Shown piece by piece: positions 8,934-15,593 of a stretch of DNA of 24,106 nt. A program made the translations under genes and the position numbers. The notes below the pieces were generated by a model that was not told the DNA's origin, ran no database searches, and saw nothing but the letters and a program-made list of their open reading frames with translations. Each line of letters begins with the position of its first letter. Position 1 is the stretch's first letter. Source of the stretch: Planctomycetaceae bacterium. GTDB taxonomy: Bacteria > Planctomycetota > Planctomycetia > Planctomycetales > Planctomycetaceae. The DNA is taken from positions 1-24,106 of the forward strand of contig JALQWE010000004.1 in the NCBI GenBank assembly GCA_023258825.1. The letters are read 5' to 3'.

Positions 8934-9563
8934 CTGTAGTTTCCCAGCCAGTTCGGTATTCAACAGCGAGATCGAAACAATCGCGGCGATGTCCCGGGAA
9001 GTCAAATCCTTCCCCGCATGAACCCACGTTCGGATAAGACACTCAACTCACCGACAGCACCAGCAACAAACGGCGTCCGACGTGCCCAAACCCCATGGGA
9101 AACCTCCGACAGCCAACAGCGTCCCGTTGCCACGATCGCAATTCATTCACCGTCATTGTAGCGCTGACGACGCGTTCGCACAGCTTCTGTTTCACCCGAA
9201 ACTCAACCCGATCCGGGTTGCCGCAGGCGTTTTCCACATCTCCACGGACCAAATCACTCGCGCACAGCCCCAGCTGGCCCGCGTTGCGGTCCCTCAACGG
9301 CGAGCGCGAAACCGCCCGCCCGAATCCACCCGCCCATCAGCCACGCCTGATACCGCGGGCCAGAATCTCCCCGCTGTCCTCGCCGCAGGCTTCACCAGGC
9401 GAGTCGCTGCGCGCAGCGACACCCCTCGCCTCACAGACAGCGAAAGTTCCCAGAACGTTCTCAGGGGGCGATCGAAAACCTGCCCCCGGCGAGCACATCC
9501 GGTGGCCGGAGTTCTTCAGCCCCTGTCACCACCACCCGGCAATCCTCGTTTGTCAGCCGGCGC
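8934..9563. other. 630-base intergenic region
   Basis: No convincing gene is seen between the kinase start and the leuD stop. Open frames on both strands here are arginine/proline-rich and lack protein-like composition. The region presumably holds the kinase promoter (minus strand, right of 8933), but I could not identify -35/-10 boxes. The only structured item is the palindrome at 9398-9430. Confidence 0.6.
9398..9430. repeat. 18-bp perfect palindrome within a longer hairpin
   Basis: GTCGCTGCG/CGCAGCGAC at 9403-9420 is a perfect 18-bp palindrome. Outer arms GGCGAG (9398-9403) and CTCGCC (9425-9430) are also complementary, so the element can fold into a long stem with a bulge. The 7-bp arm GTCGCTG/CAGCGAC recurs at 15482-15500, which suggests a dispersed palindromic repeat. 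It lies about 130 bases beyond the leuD stop and has no T-run. Confidence 0.6.
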
Positions 9564-10163
9564 CTAACTGCGGAATCCTGTCAGGTAAGGAATCGAAGCC
9601 GCGTGTTGCGTCACCTGAGCCTCTGCACTCAGCAGCCGCCCAAGGTAATCCCACTGACCGGAAACAAGTGCCTCACGAGCACTCTCCGGCATCGAAACAG
9701 AAAATGTCAATGCCCCCGCCTTCACAGTCAGCTGCTCCAGATCCAGAGTCACCTGCACGGCCGGATTCTGCTCAATCGCCGCAGCAAGAGCCTCGAGGTC
9801 CGCACGAGTTGCCCGGACCGCGGGAATCCCCAGCGAGTTGCAGTTGCCGAAGAAAATCTCGGCAAAAGACTCTGCAATGATGGCCCGGATCCCCCACCGC
9901 ATCAGTGACTGCGGTGCATGTTCACGGGACGAACCGCAACCAAAATTACGGCCAGCCACAAGGATGCCAGCCCCCTGAAAACGAGACTGCTCAAACGGAT
10001 GCCCCGGATCCTGCAATCGGTCATCTTCAAACGCGTGCGCCCCAAGCCCCTCAAACGTGACACATCGAAGAAACCGGGCCGGAATGATTCGATCCGTATC
10101 GATGTCGTCCAGAAGCAGAGGAATCGCGGTTGCCGTGACAGTCTTGATTTCGTTAATTGACAT
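9564..10163 (-). CDS. leuD: 3-isopropylmalate dehydratase small subunit LeuD
   Basis: This subunit pairs with LeuC to isomerise 2-isopropylmalate to 3-isopropylmalate in leucine synthesis. Family signatures are plain: LLDDIDTDRIIPARFL (about 17-32), GRNFGCGSSREHAPQ (the swivelling-domain loop that closes the active site), IIAESFAEIFFGNC and LGIPAV. Length of 199 residues is normal. The ATG at 10163 has only a weak, close ribosome-site-like CAGG. leuC is usually adjacent upstream, but the 321 bases upstream hold no leuC and the next gene is a sulfatase, so the two subunits are apparently encoded apart. Confidence 0.95.
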   Translation of the reverse strand: MSINEIKTVTATAIPLLLDDIDTDRIIPARFLRCVTFEGLGAHAFEDDRLQDPGHPFEQSRFQGAGILVAGRNFGCGSSREHAPQSLMRWGIRAIIAESFAEIFFGNCNSLGIPAVRATRADLEALAAAIEQNPAVQVTLDLEQLTVKAGALTFSVSMPESAREALVSGQWDYLGRLLSAEAQVTQHAASIPYLTGFRS

Positions 10164-10484
10164 AACCTGAATTCACTGAACAGAAAAAAGTCGAATGCAC
10201 AGGGCCGTTACGGCTGAGCACTGGCGTCGCAGTACGGCATCGCTATCCATACCAACACAAATTCACGCAGGCGCCAATCCACATGTCTTACCGTTTTCAC
10301 GATCCGGAATCAATTTGCTGCACCGCAGATTTCTTCCGTAATTGAACGGGACCTCCGGGAAGGACGAAGATCCGGATTTCCACCCCATCCCCATACCTCG
10401 TCGTAACCCACAATCCCCGCCCGGAATTCCATGGGCAGCACCACGAACATCCTCGAGGCCCTCGTGTCCGCCTCACGTCCCGGC
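10164..10484. other. 321-base spacer between sulfatase stop and leuD start
   Basis: I see no gene, strong hairpin or recognisable promoter here. Open frames in the region are antisense shadows extending out of the sulfatase gene. The leuD promoter should lie within it, as both flanking genes are on the minus strand. Confidence 0.5.
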
Positions 10485-11960
10485 CTACTCCGACGCGCCC
10501 GGCTTCTTCCCCAGTCCGTCACCTCGCCAGTTCCCGTTTGGCTGCGGCATCGCCGCCCCCATGTCCGTCTGCCAGGCCCGCAGTTTCCCCCGCAATTCCG
10601 CGAGCTTTTCCGGCATCTCCGCAGCAAGATTATGCCGCTCACCCGGGTCACTCCCCAGCTCATACAGCTCAGCATCTCCATACTCGTAAAACTCAATCAG
10701 CTTCCAGTCGCCTTCTCTCAGAGCCGCTCCCGGCGTCCATTCAGATCCATGGTAATGCGGGTAGTGCCATACAAGCGGCCGAGTCTGGCTGATGGCCTGT
10801 CCCCGCAATGCCCCCGCAAAACTCTGCCCATCCGCAATCTCAGACACCGCCGTCGGCTGCGAAATCAGGTCCAGGATCGTCGGGAAAAAATCCGTACTCA
10901 GAACCGGCGTCTCCACCACACTCCCCGACTGCGTCACTTCAGGAGACACCATCAGCAGCGGAACACGGATCCCGCCTTCATACAACCAGCCTTTCCCCGA
11001 TCGTAATGGCAGATTGCTGGTTGGACCCGGCGATTTCAACGTGCATAGCCCGCCATTGTCCGAGGTGAAGATGACCGTCGTGGTCTCCAGCAGACCCAGT
11101 GATTTCAACTCGCTCATAATCCTGCCCACACTGTCATCCACCGCCGCCAGCATGGATGCATACCGGGCATTCTCCTGCCGTCCCGAGGAAAGTCCCCGCC
11201 GCTCCGCAATCGCCGCAGGAGCTGGTCCCAATTGCTGCCGCTTCTTCTGAAACCTGCTGAAATGCCCCGCAGCTTCGTGCAACGGCGTGTGCACGTCGTA
11301 ATGACTCAGGTACAGCAGAAATGGTCGCTCCGGATCCCGATTCTTCAAAAACGAAATGGACTCTTCCGTCAGCCTCTCCGTGAGATATTCCCCGTCCCGG
11401 CGCTCTTTCAGATACGGATTCTTCCAGGGCGCGTAATATCCACCCGGCGGCTGCCCATAGTCCGCGCCGCCAAGGTTGATCTCAAAGCCCTGGTCGGTCG
11501 GCAAATACCCCGCCCCACCAAGGTGCCACTTCCCGGCAAAAAACGTCTGGTAACCAACACCCCGCAGTGCCTCCGCCAGTGTGATTTCCTCCAGCGGCAA
11601 CTCGTTCCGATCTTCGATCTGCAGAAACCGATGCCGCGCGTCCGCTGGAACCGTGTTCCCCGGAATCCAGTCCGTTATCTGCAACCGCACCGGATGCCTG
11701 CCCGTCAAAATGCTGGCCCGCGTCGGCGAACACACCGGACATGCAGCATACGCCTGCGTAAACCTCACCCCCCGCGCTGCCAGCTCATCAATATGAGGCG
11801 TCTCGTGGAACGTGCTGCCGTAACAGCCAGCATCTGACCAGCCCAGATCGTCAATCAGAATGAAGACGATGTTGCGCTGCGGACTGGCTGCCCAAACCAG
11901 GCCGTCACAAAAACCGATCAGCAGGAACACTATCGGCAGAATACGATGCATGCAGATCAT
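10485..11960 (-). CDS. Secreted sulfatase (arylsulfatase family, S1-type)
   Basis: The predicted product hydrolyses sulfate esters outside the cytoplasm. It starts with a signal peptide (MHRILPIVFLLIGF then a cleavage region near VWAAS). The metal-binding VFILIDDLGWSDAGCYGS follows (Asp37, Asp38). The active-site motif is CSPTRASILTGR, with Cys77 to be converted to formylglycine by a sulfatase-modifying enzyme. FFAGKWHLGG, FLLYLSHYDVHTPLH and VIFTSDNGG supply further catalytic and metal ligands. Length of about 491 residues is typical. The ATG at 11960 or the one at 11951 gives the signal peptide; the reading frame remains open to 12500, but that part has a different origin (see the pseudogene). 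Polysaccharide-degrading sulfatases are abundant in planctomycetes; the substrate is unknown. Confidence 0.93.
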   Translation of the reverse strand: MICMHRILPIVFLLIGFCDGLVWAASPQRNIVFILIDDLGWSDAGCYGSTFHETPHIDELAARGVRFTQAYAACPVCSPTRASILTGRHPVRLQITDWIPGNTVPADARHRFLQIEDRNELPLEEITLAEALRGVGYQTFFAGKWHLGGAGYLPTDQGFEINLGGADYGQPPGGYYAPWKNPYLKERRDGEYLTERLTEESISFLKNRDPERPFLLYLSHYDVHTPLHEAAGHFSRFQKKRQQLGPAPAAIAERRGLSSGRQENARYASMLAAVDDSVGRIMSELKSLGLLETTTVIFTSDNGGLCTLKSPGPTSNLPLRSGKGWLYEGGIRVPLLMVSPEVTQSGSVVETPVLSTDFFPTILDLISQPTAVSEIADGQSFAGALRGQAISQTRPLVWHYPHYHGSEWTPGAALREGDWKLIEFYEYGDAELYELGSDPGERHNLAAEMPEKLAELRGKLRAWQTDMGAAMPQPNGNWRGDGLGKKPGASE

Positions 11961-12500
11961 CCAAATCAAAGCCCTGTTCGTCCGGCGATTCCAGCGGCAG
12001 GACCAACTCGCGTTCTGCAGAAATGCTCCCGCCTGCCGGAACAACAATGCCACTATAGCCAGTGAATCCAAACTCGCTGACGGCTCAGCATCGAATTCCC
12101 GGAGAAATCGCGTCATCAAGTCTCGCTGGCCATGTGCGGAGGCAACTTCGAGCAATAGTTCGTGGGAGGATCGCTGGTAATTCACCCGGCCGTTCCCCCA
12201 GCACGTCAATTGCCGGTCAGAGGATTGCAGGAAGCTCTCGAGTTGTCGTGGCTCGGCAGCATCCCGAAACACGTTGGCAAACGAATCGAATGTGTTTCCA
12301 TGGACTGGTTCAGCAAAGAATCGCGAACTGAGTTCTGCTGTTTCCAGTTGGCCTGAGTACTTTCTAACGAGCGCCGCCGCTCGTGCGTTGCCAAGCGTCG
12401 TGCGGAGTGAATTGACATTCAATAGAGCCAATTCATTCGTGACCACCACTCGCAAGTGTGCCAGACAGTTTACGTGGCGTCTGGTGCGGCCTCTTGAGTA
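11905..12500 (-). pseudogene. Decayed C-terminal fragment resembling a GspK-type minor pseudopilin
   Basis: A frame open from just after a TGA at 12501-12503 runs into the sulfatase with no stop. Its translation is protein-like: VVVTNELALLNVNSL near the start and LTCWGNGRVN further on. These resemble the paired 'DE.A.LN.N.L' and 'L...GDGR.N.N.A' segments of GspK-type pseudopilins. About 12084-12040 the coding character switches to another frame, which reads ISAERELVLPLESPDEQ and stops at 11905-11907, inside the sulfatase signal peptide. This looks like a 5'-truncated and once-frameshifted gene end. No start with a ribosome site and no pseudopilin N-terminal helix is present. The family assignment is from pattern memory only; the relic nature is better supported. 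Confidence 0.42.
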
Positions 12501-12540
12501 TCACTGTTAGCCGAAAGAGACGAAAGAGGAAGGAAAGGAA

Positions 12541-12738
12541 CAGGTACCGGCCGGTTTACACGAGGCCGCTCGCCGGGGATTCGTCTTTTCAACTCCACCG
12601 GCCTTGGCGAGCGGGATGCTTCAGCTTCCCGGTATGCGATTTACCTGTGCAGTACGCATTTGGAACCGCGAATGAACGCGAATCAAGCACAGAACTGCCC
12701 ATCATCGTTTTGCCCCAGTACTTTCGTGCCGGTACCTG
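12541..12738. repeat. 198-bp segment bounded by 11-bp perfect inverted repeats
   Basis: CAGGTACCGGC at 12541-12551 is the exact reverse complement of GCCGGTACCTG at 12728-12738. The 176 bases between hold no gene. No flanking target-site duplication is visible (the left flank is a purine run ending AAGGAA, the right flank is AGTTCTG). It has the shape of a small non-autonomous element, but chance cannot be excluded, in part because GGTACC is itself palindromic. Confidence 0.4.
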
Positions 12739-12817
12739 AGTTCTGATCGTCGTGTGAATCGGCGAGCGGAGGGTGTCAACGCCCGGTCTCATGATGAAAG
12801 CTCTTGATGTTGTGCAG

Positions 12818-12906
12818 GGCAGAAGAATGGTGGCAATGGAATAGTCGCAGGCGTTTTCTGGAACCTTGCCTTTCTGCGTTTATTCTCCTGCCCCCATTCT
12901 TCTGCC
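12818..12906. repeat. 13-bp perfect inverted repeat with a degenerate third copy
   Basis: GGCAGAAGAATGG (12818-12830) and CCATTCTTCTGCC (12894-12906) are exact reverse complements around 63 bases. Directly beside the second arm, the minus strand reads GGGCAGGAGAATA (12893-12881), a near-copy in direct orientation. The arrangement resembles a dispersed intergenic repeat or transposon end. Confidence 0.5.
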
Positions 12907-13112
12907 ATCCCCTATCGAACAACAGCTGGATAGCACCGGTGGAGCCTGTGACGCGAAGCGGTCGGAAACCGAAAGGACAGCGTGGTTATTCCTGGGATGT
13001 GCGGTAGCGGCGACAGTTCTGGGATGCGTACTGTTTGGCATGAACGGAACTGCAGACCGCCCAAATCGTGGAGTTCGGCTGTCTGCATTAAGGAAGAAGA
13101 AACGACAAGAGT

Positions 13113-14042
13113 TCACGACTCCGACAGTCGTCGCCATTCCCGTGTGGTCCATGAATATCGCCACGGAGACGGTTCCGGGATTGCAATCGTGGGTGGCATC
13201 AGGAAGTCTTCCAGCAACCGCACGACATCAGTAAATGGTGGCGGCGTTTCAACGAGCTTCCCTTTCTTCAGGAATGCTCTCCACTGGGTCGTCTTCGACT
13301 GATCACTGGCAAAGTCTGCTATCAGCGCAAGCGGAGGTGCTGTCGGGATGGGTGTCTGACGACGCTCGAATGTGGCTCGGATTGCTGAACCCAGGAGAGC
13401 CCCATCGAATTCAAATTGCCGTGCCAACGTCCAGATATCGTAAAAATCCTTCATGCGACTGTTGGCAATTCCGAGCGTCACCATCGCCTGGAATTTTTCG
13501 GCCACCACAGTTTCTCGTGGGTACGCTCTGAGCAGAGGAGCTGGAAGATCCAGCAATGTCGGGTATGTCGTTGACAGTGGCTCCGGAGTGACTGCATCAC
13601 CAAACCCGACGTCGATCTGGAGTACCTGTCTCGCATTTTCCAGGCGACATTCAATTCGCAGACGAATCCCCTGATACTCTGCGTCTTCCTTGATTTGTTC
13701 GGCCTTGATGGTCTGCGGCGAGAACTCCAGGCCGTCATCGTCAACTGCCAGAGAGCAAACTTCGCCAAAGATCGTCTGCAGTCGCTCCGGCGATGGTGCC
13801 CCGGAGCCGAGGAGATCCAGGTCTCGTGTCGAACGATGAGGCTGTCCAGTCCACAATTGGAACAAAGCGGCTCCCTTGAGAATGAACTGGTCCACGTATT
13901 TTGATATCGAGAGACGGTACAGCAGGCGTTCAAGACCATACCGTGTCAGTACGAACTGAAGGTCTTCGTTTCGTTCTCGGGACAGATTCGTCAGCTTTTG
14001 TCGAACGGAAGCTGCGATGTTGCGAGGAGGTTTGCTCGTCAT
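13113..14042 (-). CDS. abiEii: AbiEii-type nucleotidyltransferase toxin
   Basis: This is the toxin of a type IV toxin-antitoxin or abortive-infection pair (309 residues). Members are DNA-polymerase-beta-like nucleotidyltransferases; several transfer nucleotides to tRNA or bind GTP to stop growth. Family motifs are present: ILKGAALFQLW (about 54-64), HRSTRDLDLLG with Asp74 and Asp76 as the metal-binding pair, VVAEKFQAMV and SRMKDFYDIWTL. The ATG at 14042 overlaps the abiEi stop by four bases (ATGA), and GAGG lies 7 bases before it inside abiEi. The frame stays open further upstream in the abiEi antisense-shifted frame, but that part has no family similarity. All motifs look intact, so it should be functional. 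Confidence 0.88.
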   Translation of the reverse strand: MTSKPPRNIAASVRQKLTNLSRERNEDLQFVLTRYGLERLLYRLSISKYVDQFILKGAALFQLWTGQPHRSTRDLDLLGSGAPSPERLQTIFGEVCSLAVDDDGLEFSPQTIKAEQIKEDAEYQGIRLRIECRLENARQVLQIDVGFGDAVTPEPLSTTYPTLLDLPAPLLRAYPRETVVAEKFQAMVTLGIANSRMKDFYDIWTLARQFEFDGALLGSAIRATFERRQTPIPTAPPLALIADFASDQSKTTQWRAFLKKGKLVETPPPFTDVVRLLEDFLMPPTIAIPEPSPWRYSWTTREWRRLSES

Positions 14043-14638
14043 ACCGTGGCCTCGAGATATGGCTGCATGACATTGGTCATTCGGCAGACCTTCGCGGCAT
14101 CCCAGAGTTCGTCGCGGTTTGCCTTCTTCTGCCGAAGGCAATCACGCAGCGCTTCAATGGCCACATCAAGACCGATCTTGTTGCGAAACTTGAAGCAGTC
14201 GGTAACGGTTTTCGCCACGGAGTAAACACGAACACGAGCACCTTCAAGGATATGTTCTTCTATTCCGTAGCTCAGTGCGAGGCCGGTGAATCGCACAATC
14301 CGCAGTGAAGGGGATTCGGATTTTGGCATCCGTGCCTTATGGTCGATCGCCAGCCAGACCTCAAATGGAGCTTGTGTCGTGAGTCCGTGGAACTGCAGTG
14401 CGGACAGCAGACAAATGACCCCCGACGGTACAAGCCGAGTGGCTTCTACCAGCGATCGGTGCTCCGTCGGCGCATCGTCCGACAGCACATAAAGACCACG
14501 TCCTGGCCGAACGAGAACACCATCTGCAACGAGACGGCTCAGATGTTCTCTGGCAATCCCAGCGCGGACAAAGTCGCGTGCTCGCAGCACTCGCGTGCGC
14601 TGAAACATCTTCAAAATCTGATTTCTCCGGGTCGGCAT
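14039..14638 (-). CDS. abiEi: AbiEi-type antitoxin / transcriptional autorepressor
   Basis: This 199-residue partner of AbiEii has an N-terminal winged-helix domain (about 1-53), with EHLSRLVADGVLVRPGRGLY as the recognition and wing region. The C-terminal domain carries the family pattern VPSGVICLLSALQFHGLT and FEVWLAIDHKARMP. Known AbiEi proteins repress their own operon by binding inverted repeats in the promoter and block toxicity without stable binding to the toxin. The ATG at 14638 lies only 4 bases from the edge of a large symmetric palindrome, which fits autoregulation; no Shine-Dalgarno is seen. It is the first gene of a two-gene operon with ATGA coupling to abiEii. Confidence 0.88.
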   Translation of the reverse strand: MPTRRNQILKMFQRTRVLRARDFVRAGIAREHLSRLVADGVLVRPGRGLYVLSDDAPTEHRSLVEATRLVPSGVICLLSALQFHGLTTQAPFEVWLAIDHKARMPKSESPSLRIVRFTGLALSYGIEEHILEGARVRVYSVAKTVTDCFKFRNKIGLDVAIEALRDCLRQKKANRDELWDAAKVCRMTNVMQPYLEATV

Positions 14639-14641
14639 CTT

Positions 14642-14691
14642 GTGTTACCAAATGTCGGCAAAAATCTGTAATTGCCGACAAAATGTAACAC
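14642..14691 (-). promoter_or_regulatory. Composite symmetric operator upstream of abiEi
   Basis: Two nested inverted repeats share one centre of symmetry (between 14666 and 14667). The outer pair is GTGTTAC (14642-14648) and GTAACAC (14685-14691). The inner pair is TGTCGGCAA (14653-14661) and TTGCCGACA (14672-14680). The 4-base spacers between outer and inner arms are equal on both sides. The element sits between the predicted -10 and the abiEi start codon, so bound AbiEi would block transcription. Arms and spacing are read directly; the binding protein is inferred. Confidence 0.7.
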
Positions 14692-14709
14692 CACGACTTG
14701 CTTTGGCAA
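14682..14709 (-). promoter_or_regulatory. Predicted abiEi-abiEii promoter
   Basis: On the minus strand TTGCCA (14709-14704) is followed after 16 bases by TACATT (14687-14682). This is a 5/6 and 4/6 match to the housekeeping sigma-factor boxes. The -10 overlaps the right outer arm of the operator, as expected for a repressible promoter. Confidence 0.4.
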
Positions 14710-14759
14710 GCACTTTCCACTGTTCGGTCCTCCGAATACTGCGAAACCGTGACAAATCC

Positions 14760-15113
14760 GCTGGGCGGCGGTACACTGTCAGTCTGGCAGCGGCCATCAC
14801 CAAACTGGGCCAGCCTGTGGCTCAGGGCGGAGCCGGAATTACGCTGGCTGCCGGCACACCGGGATCTGCCGTCGTGAACATCAACGCCGAAAATGAAATC
14901 AGCTTTTCCATCAGCGACGCTCAGAGTCGATCGCTGATGTCGGGGATTTTGTATCCGCATGATGCCGTGTCACCGAATACTCCCGGCGCCCTGCTGACCT
15001 GGAGCTGCCAGGTCCCGGACATCACAGAAACCATCAACAGCCAGATCTATCTCACCAGATCTCGGTTTTCTCCTCCAGTCTGTTGCCAGCTTTCTCAGGC
15101 CGAGACTTCTTAA
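14760..15113 (+). pseudogene. Orphan coding-like fragment, unidentified
   Basis: The frame reading AITKLGQPVAQGGAGITL, then SAVVNINAENEISFSISD and NTPGALLTWSCQVPD has balanced composition and G/C-rich third positions like the real genes here, ending at TAA 15111-15113. The true N-terminal part is missing: upstream the frame turns arginine- and cysteine-rich and its only starts lie within the abiEi promoter. I do not recognise the family. It looks like a piece of a larger, possibly beta-rich or extracellular protein left after rearrangement, but a spurious frame cannot be excluded. Confidence 0.33.
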
Positions 15114-15481
15114 CTACTACGGGATCATCTGCCACCTCACATCACATCACATCACATCACATAGACGGCTGCTTGAGTTGCCTCTTACCGCCGCGTTACT
15201 CGCACGATTCGCTTCGCATTCAGGGGAGCTAACGAGGTCGAGACAATGCCAGGCTTCCCCAGTTACTGTGCTGATTCCCTGATAATGAAGACGTCCTCAG
15301 TCACCTGTTGTCGCTGTTCATGAATCAGGCATCGCGTCTTTTTGCACGCTCGCCTCGACAACCGGCCGAATCAGGTTCGCTTTCGCTACGCTCCATGATT
15401 CTCCTATCGCTTCCTTCAGACCCCAACGTTGGCCGCTGACGCCCTTGCGAGTCGGATTCTCTTCCCCATGAACAGGGTGAG
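15114..15481. other. Intergenic region between orphan fragment and gltD hairpin cluster
   Basis: No gene is supported. It contains the TCACA microsatellite and several TTCGCT/ACGCTC-type short motifs. A minus-strand open frame at 15325-15576 runs through the gltD terminator hairpins and is therefore not credible as a gene. Confidence 0.5.
15137..15161. repeat. Pentanucleotide microsatellite (TCACA)x5
   Basis: Five perfect tandem copies of TCACA occupy 25 bases, followed by one more T. It lies in noncoding sequence, so copy-number change would not shift a known gene frame. Confidence 0.9.
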
Positions 15482-15527
15482 GTCGCTGACAGGCAGCGAC
15501 GGGGTTTGCCAGCTTCGCTGGGCAAAC
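15482..15527. repeat. Two adjacent hairpins beyond the gltD terminator
   Basis: GTCGCTG (15482-15488) pairs with CAGCGAC (15494-15500). GTTTGCC (15504-15510) pairs with GGCAAAC (15521-15527), extended inward by AGC/GCT around a TTC loop with one bulged base. The first uses the same arms as the palindrome at 9403-9420. Confidence 0.55.
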
Positions 15528-15560
15528 AAAAAACCGGAACTCGCAAACACGAGCTCCGGT
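15528..15560 (-). terminator. Intrinsic terminator of gltD
   Basis: On the minus strand, 33 bases after the gltD stop, ACCGGA-G-CTCG pairs with CGAG-T-TCCGGT (plus 15550-15560 and 15533-15543) with one mismatch and a 6-base loop. A run of six T follows at once. This is the clearest Rho-independent terminator in the window. Confidence 0.8.
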
Positions 15561-15593
15561 CTGTGAAATCTGTCAACCAGACAAACGAACTGG

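Larger units (their letters stand above)
12501..13112. other. 612-base repeat-rich intergenic region
   Basis: This holds no convincing gene. It contains two inverted-repeat structures (12541-12738 and 12818-12906), and a GCGAAT pair in CGCGAATGAACGCGAATC (12667-12684). A possible small plus-strand frame around 12917-13112 carries one hydrophobic stretch (WLFLGCAVAATVLGCVLFG) but has no clear start and runs into the abiEii 3' end. Confidence 0.5.

Noticed and set aside
9043..9567. Several open frames on both strands between kinase and leuD
   Set aside because: They overlap one another, are Arg/Pro/Ser-rich and show no motif; the palindrome also interrupts them.
12589..12792. Minus-strand 67-codon frame in the repeat-rich region
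   Set aside because: It runs through the putative 11-bp repeat arm and the GCGAAT motif, has no ribosome site, and its composition fits translated repeat sequence rather than a gene.
15137..15161. CRISPR-like repetition
   Set aside because: The repeat unit is five bases with no spacers, so it is a microsatellite. No repeat-spacer array exists elsewhere in the window.
15325..15576. Minus-strand 83-codon frame downstream of gltD
   Set aside because: It passes through the gltD terminator and both neighbouring hairpins and is rich in Arg, Ser and Cys, so it is almost surely noncoding.
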